The notes under the pieces are model-generated. The model did no database searches, had not been told where the DNA came from, and was given only the letters and a program-made list of their open reading frames with translations. Both the position numbers and the translations under genes were made by a program. Of a stretch of DNA of 50,198 nucleotides, positions 1 through 6,984 are shown piece by piece; position 1 is the first letter of the stretch; each line of letters opens with the position of its first letter. Origin of the DNA: Candidatus Zambryskibacteria bacterium RIFCSPLOWO2_02_FULL_39_26 (GTDB lineage Bacteria > Patescibacteriota > Minisyncoccia > Phycocordibacterales > DATDWN01); contig MHWN01000019.1 in assembly GCA_001825395.1 (NCBI GenBank), positions 1-50,198 of the forward strand. Direction: 5' to 3'.

Positions 1-35
1 ACTGACTCCTTACAGGAGCTGTACGCCTTTTGGAT

Positions 36-173
36 CTTTTTCAGAAGAATAAGTATTAATTTGCTTTGTGCGCGTGTAGCTCAGCTGGTAGAGCGCTCGA
101 CTGATACTCGTGAGGTCCATGGTTCGAACCCATGCACGCGCACAAAGCACGGTAGTTTATTCTTCTGAAAAAG
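36..173. repeat. 17-bp inverted repeat enclosing tRNA-Ile
   Basis: Arms 36-52 and 157-173 are perfect reverse complements (17 bp). Nearer the tRNA, TGCTTTGTGCG is also matched by CGCACAAAGCA. A transcript would fold into a long stem with the tRNA at its tip. This resembles a precursor processing stem like those around the 16S and 5S genes here, but a hairpin-bounded mobile cassette is also possible. Confidence 0.75.
70..142 (+). tRNA. tRNA-Ile (anticodon GAT)
   Basis: This is a complete cloverleaf. The acceptor GCGCGTG pairs with CACGCGC, the D stem is GCTC/GAGC, the anticodon loop is CTGATAC with anticodon GAT, and the T arm is CATGG-TTCGAAC-CCATG. The discriminator base is A and CCA is not encoded. 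The second base pair of the anticodon stem is a T-T mismatch (97/111), which is odd. The gene lies beyond the 3' end of the 16S gene but on the opposite strand; in many bacteria tRNA-Ile lies in the 16S-23S spacer. Confidence 0.9.
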
Positions 174-211
174 CTCTCGAAAGGTCTTGCGAAAGTGCCC
201 CGCACTTTCGC

Positions 212-249
212 ACTCGTGAGGTCCATGGTTCGAACCCATGCACGCGCAC
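212..249 (+). repeat. Duplicated 3' half of tRNA-Ile
   Basis: These 38 bases repeat 106-143 exactly, covering the 3' anticodon stem, variable loop, T arm and acceptor strand. They lie about 70 nt after the real tRNA and follow a 10-bp hairpin (189-198/202-211). The 5' half is missing, so this is not a second tRNA. Duplicated tRNA 3' ends are a known mark of integrase attachment sites, but no integrase gene is visible nearby. Confidence 0.8.
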
Positions 250-254
250 TAGCG

Positions 255-282
255 AAAAAATCCCAACTGCTTGGGATTTTTT
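255..282 (+). terminator. Rho-independent terminator after tRNA-Ile
   Basis: The arms AAAAAATCCCAA and TTGGGATTTTTT enclose a CTGC loop, giving a 12-bp stem that ends in a T run. It ends the tRNA-Ile transcript and its duplicated half. Confidence 0.85.
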
Positions 283-398
283 CAGACTAGTGCGAGCCGG
301 AGACATGTTTTCCAGCAGGAAAACGGTCGAGGTCGGGCCGAGAAATTTTGCGAGCGACGGCGAGAAAAATATTGTTGGCCACAAGAACTTTCGGCAAC

Positions 399-431
399 AA
401 AAAAAGGGTGGCGCAACTTGCACGCCACCCC
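399..431 (-). terminator. Terminator of the 451-708 gene
   Basis: On the minus strand the stem GGGTGGCG/CGCCACCC is followed by a run of seven T. It lies about 20 nt after the stop codon of the small gene at 451-708. Confidence 0.85.
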
Positions 432-450
432 TTCACCAATCCCGCGCCGA

Positions 451-708
451 CTAGCGCGGGCGAACAATCTTCGTCCGATTCGTGTTGATGGGTCGGGTCA
501 TCCGATGCCACCAACCCGGAAACCAAGCTAGGAACATCCTGTCGGCTTCCAGAGACATCACGAAAATTGCGATGATGGATACGGCTCCGACCGCCATCCA
601 CGAGTTAGTCGGAATTACCGAGTCGTCCGGGACTTCGAGCCCGCCCACAGACGTGAGAGCGAGAACGAAAAACATGCCGAAGATCAAGCCTCTGATGCTG
701 ATTTGCAT
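451..708 (-). CDS. Small two-helix membrane protein, SD class
   Basis: This is an 85-aa protein of unknown function. It has two likely membrane helices (about residues 6-22 and 36-53) and a basic, tryptophan-containing tail, so the C-terminus is probably cytoplasmic. The start is fixed by AAGGAGA seven bases upstream of the ATG. A consensus promoter (TTGACT-17-TATAAT) precedes it and a strong terminator follows, so it is a complete one-gene transcription unit. Its base composition is clearly more G+C-rich than the flanking DNA. It belongs to a set of such cassettes in this window (3517, 6851, 11899, 19070, 29369, 31399, 46524). No family is recognised. Confidence 0.75.
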   Translation of the reverse strand: MQISIRGLIFGMFFVLALTSVGGLEVPDDSVIPTNSWMAVGAVSIIAIFVMSLEADRMFLAWFPGWWHRMTRPINTNRTKIVRPR

Positions 709-731
709 CGTGGTCTCCTTTTCAACCCTAA

Positions 732-760
732 ATTATATACTACTTTGTATGTAAAGTCAA
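732..760 (-). promoter_or_regulatory. Promoter of the 451-708 gene
   Basis: The -35 box TTGACT (755-760) and the -10 box TATAAT (732-737) are separated by 17 bp on the minus strand. Confidence 0.8.
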
Positions 761-773
761 GTATTTTTCGAGT

Positions 774-807
774 AGCAAAATACCCCTATTTCTAGGGGTA
801 TTTTGCT
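774..807. terminator. Bidirectional hairpin downstream of 16S
   Basis: The perfect 15-bp arms AGCAAAATACCCCTA and TAGGGGTATTTTGCT enclose a TTTC loop. It lies just beyond the 16S processing stem and likely ends the 16S transcript (minus strand). Confidence 0.75.
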
Positions 808-816
808 TATATCATC

Positions 817-836
817 CTTTATTTTGTTCCGTTCAA
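817..836 (-). other. 16S precursor processing stem, 3' arm
   Basis: These 20 bases are the exact reverse complement of 6430-6449. The pair brackets the whole 16S gene, as RNase III-type processing stems do, and so limits how far the mature 16S 3' end can extend. Confidence 0.85.
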
Positions 837-996
837 TCCAGTCTTTCCCGGTGTCATGCCGATTTAATGACTACGGCAATCGTCAATTATGTGCTCAATT
901 GAAGCACACAATATCGACTCACATTCTTCTGTCAAAGACAGAAAAGGTTTCAAATTGAATTATTCCACGACCAGCTTCCGCTAGCCGTGCCTTGTT

Positions 997-1776
997 CAGG
1001 CACTTCTACATGTCGCCATGTAGCTTGGACTATATCATCATCCGTTGAAAGAAAATTTCTGCTTTTATTGGATGCCATGATCCTATTATTCTAGCAAATT
1101 CTTTGTGGCTCCTTCGACTAACAAAGAATCTCCAATAATACGGATCTACCCTTTTACTTGGATTGTGGATTTTTCCACATCCTATTCCAAGACCAATAAG
1201 AATACTTTTTAAGGTTTCCATTTTTTCGAAGTCTTTTTGAACTAACTGAATGTAGAATTCGTCACGAGTTCGTGGAATTCCACCCTCGGCATCAAAAAAT
1301 CCTCGAATATAAGCAATTTTCTCTCCTTCTGTCATTAGTGTGATCGGATCAAAAGAGAAATGTAGATCTTTACATACTGTTTCCAGTATATAATAATCAC
1401 GATCTTTCCCTTCTTTATAGATCCATGCATTCACACCAACCGACATCAATAAATCTTTCAACATATCGAGCCATTCCGGATATTTCTGTCCAAAACGGAT
1501 TCTTTTTTTCTTATTAAGAGAGGCGTCATGCATAGCTCCTTGAAGATACGCATATATTTCTCTCTTACTCAATACTCCAGATTTAAACGGAGTTCGGCGT
1601 GTAGTCTCTGAGGGGTTACTCTTTATTAAAAGAGAACTTCCCTGCTGATTGTCTGCACTTAAAGCATTTTCACTCATTTGGTAATTATACCAAGTGAGTA
1701 GCCTAAGATACACAGAGTTTCCAGCATACAGCCAATTTTTTCACAAAGAATTACTTCTTTGGGTCGCAACAAGTTT
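997..1776 (-). ncRNA. Group I intron S1498
   Basis: The intron is inserted after U1498 (E. coli numbering) in AAGTCGT^AACAAGG. P1 is visible as GTCGT pairing with GCGAC with the usual U.G at the splice site, and the intron ends in G before AACAAGG. The core shows CAATCAGCAGGG (P4 region), CAGAGACTACACGCC (P7/P3) and GATGATGATATAGTCC (P8/P7'). It is 780 nt long and carries an endonuclease gene whose reading frame runs through the catalytic core. Confidence 0.9.
1030..1677 (-). CDS. LAGLIDADG homing endonuclease in intron S1498
   Basis: The protein is about 215 aa with two LAGLIDADG-type helices (YAYLQGAMHDAS near residue 47 and IAYIRGFFDAEGG near residue 125). Such enzymes cut the intronless rRNA allele and so spread the intron. 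The ATG at 1677 is preferred over the longer frame because TATAAT lies six bases before it. The N-terminal 30 residues are encoded by the intron core itself (P4 to P7), so the RNA and protein constraints overlap. A later start (MHDASLNKK) would lose the first motif. No Shine-Dalgarno is present. Confidence 0.85.
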   Translation of the reverse strand: MSENALSADNQQGSSLLIKSNPSETTRRTPFKSGVLSKREIYAYLQGAMHDASLNKKKRIRFGQKYPEWLDMLKDLLMSVGVNAWIYKEGKDRDYYILETVCKDLHFSFDPITLMTEGEKIAYIRGFFDAEGGIPRTRDEFYIQLVQKDFEKMETLKSILIGLGIGCGKIHNPSKRVDPYYWRFFVSRRSHKEFARIIGSWHPIKAEIFFQRMMI

Positions 1777-2089
1777 ACGACTTACTCCCTGTTACCGAAT
1801 TTACCGTGGTCTAGCATACGCTAGCCTTCGGGTATTCCCGGTTCCCTTGAGTTGACGGGCGGTGAGTACAAGACTTGAGAACGTATTCACCGCGGTATAG
1901 CTGACCCGCGATTACTAGCAATTCCAACTTCATGGGGTCGAGTTTCAGCCCCCAATCTGAACTGGGGCGACTTTTATTAAGATTGGCTCAGGGTTACCCC
2001 GTCGCAACTCGTTGTAGTCGCCATTGTATTATGTGTGTAGCCCAAGGTATCAAAGGGACATGCTGACCTGGCGTCATCCTCGCCTTCCT

Positions 2090-2236
2090 CCCAGCTTTTT
2101 GCTAGCAAGCAAAAAGTAGTTTGATAAGTTAAAAAAGTTTAAGAAGTTTTATAAGTTTTTGAATTCTAACTTATTCAACTTTTCTGACTTATTAACTTAT
2201 ACAACTTGCTTTTTGAGCTTACGCTCAAAAAGCTGG
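2090..2236 (-). other. About 137-nt insertion in 16S helix 39 region
   Basis: E. coli has a short loop here (CCAGT...ACTGG). This gene has arms CCCAGCTTTTTG and CAAAAAGCTGGG, each followed by a second hairpin (CTTTTTGCT/AGCAAAAAG and CTTTTTGAGC/GCTCAAAAAG), and an A+T-rich, imperfectly self-complementary centre rich in AAGTT and AACTT. There is no group I core and no ORF, so it is an expansion of the rRNA helix, probably derived from an intergenic palindrome. Confidence 0.75.
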
Positions 2237-2681
2237 GCAGTCTCGCCTGATACGTATAACAGACAACGAGGGTTGCGTTCGTTACCCCACTTAAGGGAAC
2301 AATTCAAATCACGAACTGACGACGGCCATGCATCACCTGTCCAACTGTCCTTGTGAGACGGCACACGTTTCTGCGTGCCTTCAGTTGGATTTCTAACCTT
2401 GGTAAGGTTCTTCGTTTATCATCGAATTAAACCACATAATCCACTGCTTGTGCAAGTCCCCGTCTATTCCTTTGAGTTTTAACCTTGCGGTCGTACTACC
2501 CAGGCGCCGAGCTTAACGCGTTAGCTTCGTCTCTCAGAGGGTCGATACTCCGAAAAACCAGCTCGGAAAGTTTAGGGCGTGGACTACTGGGGTATCTACA
2601 TACGTGTTACTTCTTTCGAAGACCACTGTACCCAGTATTACAGATGGATCTCTATGTCGCCATAGAGGTCGGACTATATCA

Positions 2682-3404
2682 TTATCTTAATGTAAACTGT
2701 CGCAACGAATATGTTTCTTTTGGATTATGGTAGGAATCTATCATTTTTTCCAGAAGTTTTTGTTTTTCAATGTTCGGCCAGAATCGTGATGTGTGCGTAA
2801 TATGCACACCATCAATAAATCCGACTTTTTGATAAAACTTTTTCATATTTTCTTTGTCTCTTATTTTTACTTTACCATCCCCTGCATCACAGGCTGTAAT
2901 ACCTAGTGATTGGAGGAGAGTGATATATTCTTTTCTGAGCTTTGGATGAGCACAAGCGAGATAGACTCCACGAATCAGCCATTTAGCTTCATCTTTTTTA
3001 GTCTTTCTCCGTGCTACATACAAACTCACTCCACCATCACAACTAAATGCTGATTGCAAGAATTCTTTTACGACGTTATGTCGAATAAGTTCTTCAATTG
3101 GTAACTTAGTTTTAGGAAGCTCGCCATTTTTATACCGAAGTGTTCGGAATGTTCCAAACTTTTCAGTAAATAATTGACCTGCTTCTTTTGAATCAACGAT
3201 CGCTCGATGGAGTCCGTCAGAAGTCATGTCCAAACGGACACGATTTTCTGGTAATGCAAATTCTTGCATTATAGACTCTTTGAAAATCGAAACAAGTCGC
3301 TGTGATTTATTGGAGAAGTAGAATCGCCAGCTGTTTCTGCCTTTCGGCGACAAACAACCGTCGGTAAAAATAAGTCCAAGTAATGTTGCAGTAGTTTTGT
3401 TCAT
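2682..3404 (-). CDS. LAGLIDADG homing endonuclease in intron S788
   Basis: This 240-aa protein has LAGLIDADG motifs LLGLIFTDGCLS (residues 8-19) and FLQSAFSCDGGVS (about 114-126). Its gene starts just after the P7/P3 strand and its stop codon is part of the P8 region, so it fills the P8 loop. No Shine-Dalgarno and no clear TATAAT box are seen at this start, unlike the endonuclease genes of S1498, S516 and S328. Function is inferred from family membership and location. Confidence 0.88.
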   Translation of the reverse strand: MNKTTATLLGLIFTDGCLSPKGRNSWRFYFSNKSQRLVSIFKESIMQEFALPENRVRLDMTSDGLHRAIVDSKEAGQLFTEKFGTFRTLRYKNGELPKTKLPIEELIRHNVVKEFLQSAFSCDGGVSLYVARRKTKKDEAKWLIRGVYLACAHPKLRKEYITLLQSLGITACDAGDGKVKIRDKENMKKFYQKVGFIDGVHITHTSRFWPNIEKQKLLEKMIDSYHNPKETYSLRQFTLR

Positions 3405-3470
3405 TAAGATATTCGGCGTTTAGTCTCTGAGGGGTCAATCAAGCACTAATTTTTGGAGTCAAGATAATAC

Positions 3471-3499
3471 TTGACAATAATAGTAGTCTATGTTATTCT
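3471..3499 (+). promoter_or_regulatory. Promoter of the intron-nested gene
   Basis: TTGACA (3471-3476), a 17-bp spacer and TATTCT (3494-3499). Confidence 0.8.
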
Positions 3500-3516
3500 G
3501 TTAGTCGGAGGTGACC

Positions 3517-3636
3517 ATGACAGACACAAAGAATTTTGCCGAGTCCTTGGAAGGAAAGGGTCTCACACCGCAAGAGAAAGCTGTCCTGATGAAACAGGCT
3601 GGACTTCCCTACGATGAGAATTCTCCCAAAAGGTAG
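3517..3636 (+). CDS. 39-aa orphan protein nested in 16S intron, antisense
   Basis: The product is MTDTKNFAESLEGKGLTPQE... ending in NSPKR. It is charged and soluble with no signal or membrane segment, and no family is recognised. The ATG is set by the perfect ribosome site GGAGGTGA with a 2-base gap. The gene is too short for the ORF track. It is antisense to the 16S gene and lies within a group I intron. Base composition is near 50% G+C, unlike the intron around it. The 3' UTR (3637-3698) is bounded by GCCTGGC and GCCAGGC and may fold. Confidence 0.7.
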   Translation: MTDTKNFAESLEGKGLTPQEKAVLMKQAGLPYDENSPKR

Positions 3637-3707
3637 CCTGGCGGATGCTTTGGAGCGACGTATCGCGCGACTCGCGATTATGAAGCTTTAGGCCAGGCGG
3701 TTCTCGA

Positions 3708-3742
3708 GAGGTTGTGTCGTTCCGACACAACCTCTTATTCTT
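3708..3742 (+). terminator. Terminator of the intron-nested gene
   Basis: A 12-bp stem GAGGTTGTGTCG/CGACACAACCTC with a TTC loop is followed by TTATTCTTTTT. Confidence 0.9.
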
Positions 3743-4176
3743 TTTCCAAAAATTAGTGCTTGATGACTTCCCTGCTGATTGCCTGCACTCAAAACATTTT
3801 CACTTACTTAATAATTATACTAAATAAGTAGTCTGAGATACACAGGTATTCCAGCATACAGCCAAATTCTCATTCCGACGTCACCGTCGGAAGGGACCAG
3901 ATCGATCCCATTCGCTACCCACGCTTTCGTGTTTCAGTGTCAGGAGTGGCCCAATGAACTGCCTTCGCTTTTGGTGTTCCCCATGATATCAACGGATTTC
4001 ACCCCTACTCCATGAGTTCCATTCATCCCTGCCATCCTCTAGCTGTGCCGTTTCAATCGCACTTCCGAGGTTAAGCCTCGGGTTTTAACAATTGACTAAC
4101 ACTGCCACCTACACACCCTTTACGCCCAATGATTCCGGATAACGCTCGGGGCACTCGTATTACCGCTGCTGCTGGC

Positions 4177-5117
4177 CAATTTATTCTCATATCACTACGA
4201 GGATTGGACTATATCATCATCCATTATTTATTTTAAAAACAAATAATGGAGTTCGGCGTCTGATAGAAAATTTAAAAATCTCTCTATCTCACTGTTTTGG
4301 AAGTTTTTTAGACTTTCTCAAGATCAGTCTCTGAGGGGTCAAGTATAATTTGGGGTAGTTTGTAATCAAAACAGGATAAAATGTATGGCTGTATGGTGGA
4401 AAGAAAAATATCTCTTCCATCTTTGCCAACATATAGTTTTATATATTTCTTGCCTCTGCAAGATGGTGTTTGTATAGAAGTTTTTATTTTAAACTTTTCA
4501 TACAATACTTCTTGCAAAAGTCTTACATCTGATTGGCTGAATGAATCAGTACTAAAGGAAAACGAGTAATGTGATTTGACTCGATAATCCAATGTTCCAT
4601 CATCCATAAACCAAACTGCAAGACTAAGAGAAGAAACTGGTAACTTTTTAATAGTAGCTGGAACTGATTTTGACCCTGATCCATAGAACAAATTTCTAAA
4701 GAAATCTAATTCAACAAGAGATCTCGTGCTGAAATACCATTGCCCATTATCTTTTCTTTGTTTAGGAGGAGTTTTGACTAGATTTTGAAACTCATTATAG
4801 AGCCAGAAAACGTAATCTTTTTTGCGTTCAGACTGTTTTATTTGTAATCTGCTCGCCTTGAAACCATCATGTTCCAAGTATCCATCTCCCAACAAAGTTC
4901 CTACTACTATTTCTTTTTGTCGTTCTGTTAAACTCACTACTTAATTATACCGACTTTCCTGCTGATTGTCTGTCAAGAATCTCTTATGAGACGCAGCTCT
5001 TAACAGATTTCCAGCATATAAGCCGAATTTGCTTAGAACCTTACGATTCTAAGTCGCGCACAGTAATTACGAATTTTTAATGCTACTAAATTGGAAGTGG
5101 AGCTTAATCCACATTTC
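4177..5117 (-). ncRNA. Group I intron S516
   Basis: The intron is inserted after U516 in the 530-loop stem (CTCGT^GCCAGCAGCAGCGG). It ends in G before GCCAGC. The core has ACAATCAGCAGGAAAG, CCCTCAGAGACTGATC and GATGATGATATAGTCC, as in S788 and S1498. P1 is weak by eye (short pairings such as GCGA with CTCGT). It is 941 nt long with an endonuclease gene in the P6 loop. Confidence 0.88.
4308..4937 (-). CDS. LAGLIDADG homing endonuclease in intron S516
   Basis: This 209-aa protein begins at GTG (4937). Motifs VVGTLLGDGYLE (about residues 11-22) and AVWFMDDGTL (about 107-116) are the two catalytic helices of the LAGLIDADG_2 type (single chain, two motifs). TATAAT lies six bases before the GTG, and the same sequence is part of an intron hairpin shared with S788 and S1498. 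The last codons (TDLEKV) read into the start of the 3' core. Confidence 0.88.
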   Translation of the reverse strand: MSLTERQKEIVVGTLLGDGYLEHDGFKASRLQIKQSERKKDYVFWLYNEFQNLVKTPPKQRKDNGQWYFSTRSLVELDFFRNLFYGSGSKSVPATIKKLPVSSLSLAVWFMDDGTLDYRVKSHYSFSFSTDSFSQSDVRLLQEVLYEKFKIKTSIQTPSCRGKKYIKLYVGKDGRDIFLSTIQPYILSCFDYKLPQIILDPSETDLEKV

Positions 5118-5285
5118 ACGAGTTTAGCAACCCCTTATTCGTGAGGTACTATCAATAAACTTTCTCCCTCATAAAAGATGTTTACGACCCAGAGGGTCTT
5201 CATCCATCACGCGGTGTCGCTCCATCAGACTTTCGTCCATTGTGGAAGATTCTCGACTGCGGCCACCCGTAGGTGTATGGTCCGT

Positions 5286-6019
5286 CATAGTGTTTTCCCC
5301 GATCACTCGGGGTATCAGACTATACCTTCATCCTCGACTAAACTTGTAAATTTAGAGAGGAGCCAACATGTTAGCTTGTACATAGGTCTTCTAACCGGTA
5401 CAAACTCTCTCGCGTCAATTTATAAAATTGTACGAGAAGTCGTTACGGGGTCAAATGATAAAAATTTTCTTTTTCCGCCAGTTTTCGAATTTAGAGATCG
5501 TATTTCTTCAATCTTTTTAAGGATTGAGGAATAATTTTCGTCTGAAATTCGATTTGTCCGGAGGTTATCGCCAAATTGAGATAATATCTCAAGAGCGATA
5601 CTTGCTTGTTTCTTTTTCAAAATAAGATGCGGAAGCATTTTATTGAGAATGCGGCGTACGTCTTTGCGGTCTACAATTACTAACTCCGCTTGATCGTGCG
5701 CCACAGAAACCCGCACTTTTCCCGCATTAAGATATTTTTGCATTTTCTCTAACATATCGATATGTCGAATATGTTGAGTGAAATTAATCCGAATGCGAGG
5801 ACGATATAAACGCTGGTATTGTGGAGACTGTTTCGTCAGTATTGCTACCAAAGAACCGTCTCCATCAAAGAAACCTGCGATATACGCGTCAGAAAACTTT
5901 TTTTCATCGACTTCCCACGGTATTGCCTTCATATACATGTATTATATCATGTCCTCTGAAGGTTCCACCGTTATGAGTTGGATTTTACTTGAGAATCACT
6001 TCTCAAGGAGACAAATTTT
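5286..6019 (-). ncRNA. Group I intron S328
   Basis: The intron is inserted at GAGAT^ACGGACC (after position 328). P1 is GAGAT pairing with GTCTC. The 3' core reads GATGAAGGTATAGTCTG and the end is G before ACGG. The 5' part with AACGGTGGAACC and the CCCCGTAACGACT core place it in a second intron type, resembling L2449 and L2584 rather than the other 16S introns. It is 734 nt long. Confidence 0.88.
5420..5938 (-). CDS. LAGLIDADG homing endonuclease in intron S328
   Basis: This protein of up to 172 aa has one clear LAGLIDADG motif, AYIAGFFDGDGSLVA (about residues 18-32), so it probably acts as a homodimer. TATAAT lies eight bases before the ATG at 5932 (MKAIPWEV) and two before the ATG at 5938; the former start fits the leaderless pattern better. 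It is the only single-motif endonuclease in the 16S gene. Confidence 0.85.
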   Translation of the reverse strand: MYMKAIPWEVDEKKFSDAYIAGFFDGDGSLVAILTKQSPQYQRLYRPRIRINFTQHIRHIDMLEKMQKYLNAGKVRVSVAHDQAELVIVDRKDVRRILNKMLPHLILKKKQASIALEILSQFGDNLRTNRISDENYSSILKKIEEIRSLNSKTGGKRKFLSFDPVTTSRTIL

Positions 6020-6461
6020 ATCTCAGTACCATCGGTGGGGGCCAAGCTCTCACTCCCCCTAAGCGTCATTGCCTTGGTAGGCCATTACCCTACCAACTAG
6101 CTGATACTCCGCAGGCCATTCTTTTAGCGCAACTGTAATAAAACAGCGCTTTACTCCGAAGAGACTATCAAGTATTACCCAATCTTTCGACTAGTTATTC
6201 CTGACTAAAAGGGATGTGCCCACGTGTTACTACCTCGTTCGCCACTGCTCTTGCGAGCCGTTTGACTTGCATGCCTTATCCACACCGCCAGCGTTCATCC
6301 TGAGCTAGGATCAAACTCTTAAAATAATTTCTGTGAAATTATTTTATCCGACCCATGAGACGAAGTCTCGTCTGGGTTTAGGATAAGCCCTAAACGCTTT
6401 CGCGTCGGGCAAAATTTGATTCACAAATTTTGAACGGAACAAAATAAAGAAGAATATAATT

Positions 6462-6543
6462 TAGTCTATAAAGTCAAGGGTCTTAAAGTCTGTAAAGTAA
6501 ATTTGAATTCACTTTATGGACTTTATGGACTTTATGGACTTTC
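6462..6543. repeat. Palindrome family C, copy 1
   Basis: AGTCTATAAAGTC and AAAGTCTGTAAAGT on the left are answered by ACTTTATGGACTT (three times) on the right, giving a long imperfect hairpin. Other copies are at 6642, 20352, 28162 and 32883. Confidence 0.75.
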
Positions 6544-6641
6544 TACTTATCTTGGGCTGTTGTGATGTTTTTTATGATTGATTTTTATTGATATTGAAAA
6601 TCGTTGCTTAGATTTTCATATCCGAAAGCATTTATAGGAAA

Positions 6642-6730
6642 CTAGTCTATAAAGTCAAAGGTCTTAAAGTCTGTAAAGTAAATCTGAATTCACTTTATGG
6701 ACTTTTAACTTTATGGACTTTACGGACTAC
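6642..6730. repeat. Palindrome family C, copy 2
   Basis: Nearly the same sequence as copy 1 (CTAGTCTATAAAGTC..., then ACTTTATGGACTT), 100 bp away. Both lie in the 16S leader. Confidence 0.75.
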
Positions 6731-6843
6731 TTAGTTTCTTGCACTTATAAATACATTCTTGCCCGACCAAATAATAATTTGGTTTAGGGCTATAATTCAT
6801 TCAATTTTCAATGAACTAAAATGTGCCTTTTGGGCACCATAGT

Positions 6844-6871
6844 AGTATAGTCATTTTTCAAATCGAGTCAA
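6844..6871 (-). promoter_or_regulatory. Putative 16S rRNA promoter
   Basis: TTGACT (6866-6871), a 16-bp spacer and TATACT (6844-6849) on the minus strand are the best promoter upstream of 16S and give a leader of about 510 nt. The -35 box lies inside the 37-codon ORF just upstream. Confidence 0.6.
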
Positions 6872-6964
6872 GTCCTGAATCCCTTTATTTTTAAGTAAAT
6901 GACCGCACCTGAAACATTCCACACGCCGATGAGAGTCTGCCTTTACAGGTAAATCGTAAAACAT
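6851..6964 (-). CDS. 37-aa CxxC mini-protein, SD class
   Basis: The product is MFYDLPVKADSHRRVECF... ending in DLTRFEK, with a single CFRC motif that could be half of a zinc site. GGAGG lies six bases before the ATG. The gene starts 20 bp after the secF stop and may be read from the secF transcript. Its 3' end overlaps the 16S promoter. It is shorter than the ORF-track cut-off and no homolog is recognised, so it may be fortuitous. Confidence 0.45.
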   Translation of the reverse strand: MFYDLPVKADSHRRVECFRCGHLLKNKGIQDLTRFEK

Positions 6965-6984
6965 ATTTTGCCTCCATAGAAATA

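Larger units (their letters stand above)
3439..3763. mobile_element. 325-bp inverted-repeat cassette inside intron S788
   Basis: The ends are perfect 19-bp inverted repeats (TCAAGCACTAATTTTTGGA at 3439-3457 and its complement at 3745-3763). Inside is a complete transcription unit on the plus strand, opposite to the rRNA: promoter, GGAGGTGA ribosome site, 39-codon gene, structured 3' UTR and terminator. Related introns have a short loop (S1498) or an endonuclease gene (S516) at this point, so this is an insertion in P6. The inverted repeats could stack on P6 and leave intron folding intact. No transposase is encoded; if mobile it depends on another enzyme. Confidence 0.7.
2599..3904 (-). ncRNA. 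Group I intron S788
   Basis: The intron is inserted after U788 (GGGAT^TAGATACCCC). P1 is GGGAT pairing with GTCCC and the final G precedes TAGATACC. The core is closely related to that of S1498 and S516 (GCAATCAGCAGGG, CTCAGAGACTAAACGCCG, AATGATATAGTCC). At 1306 nt it is the longest intron here because it holds an endonuclease gene in the P8 loop and a 325-bp cassette in the P6 loop. Confidence 0.9.
950..6326 (-). rRNA. 16S rRNA, interrupted by four group I introns
   Basis: The 5' end is GAGTTTGATCCTAG near 6318. Exons read from high to low coordinates: 6326-6020, 5285-5118, 4176-3905, 2598-1777 and 996 to about 950. Conserved stretches seen include GCCAGCAGCAGCGG, TAGATACCCC, the decoding-site region TTGTACTCACCGCCCG and AAGTCGTAACAAGG across the last intron. 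Helix 45 is intact (CACGGCTAGC-GGAA-GCTGGTCGTG), but the tail is GGAATAATTC instead of GGAUCACCUCC, so no anti-Shine-Dalgarno is present. Without introns and the helix-39 insertion the rRNA is about 1.47 kb. The 16S gene is not linked to 23S-5S: about 13 kb of protein genes lie between. The mature 3' end is an estimate. Confidence 0.95.
6327..6843 (-). other. 16S leader region, no gene
   Basis: This stretch between the 16S promoter and the mature 5' end holds the 5' arm of the processing stem (6430-6449), a hairpin AAAATAATTTC/GAAATTATTTT directly upstream of 16S, and two copies of the AAGTCTATAAAGTC palindrome family. I see no ORF. Confidence 0.7.

Noticed and set aside
212-249. A second tRNA gene
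   Set aside because: Only the 3' half is present; no 5' acceptor strand, D arm or anticodon loop.
110-601. ORFs of the track over the tRNA, its duplicate and the terminator region
   Set aside because: They overlap a tRNA and terminators, have no ribosome site or family features, and are shadows of the 451-708 region or of non-coding DNA.
817-960. A further intron hiding a downstream anti-SD exon
   Set aside because: The space to the processing stem is about 115 nt, no group I core strands are present, and no CCTCC occurs there.
2159-2733. Plus-strand ORFs within the 16S gene
   Set aside because: They are antisense to conserved 16S exons and lack coding signs.
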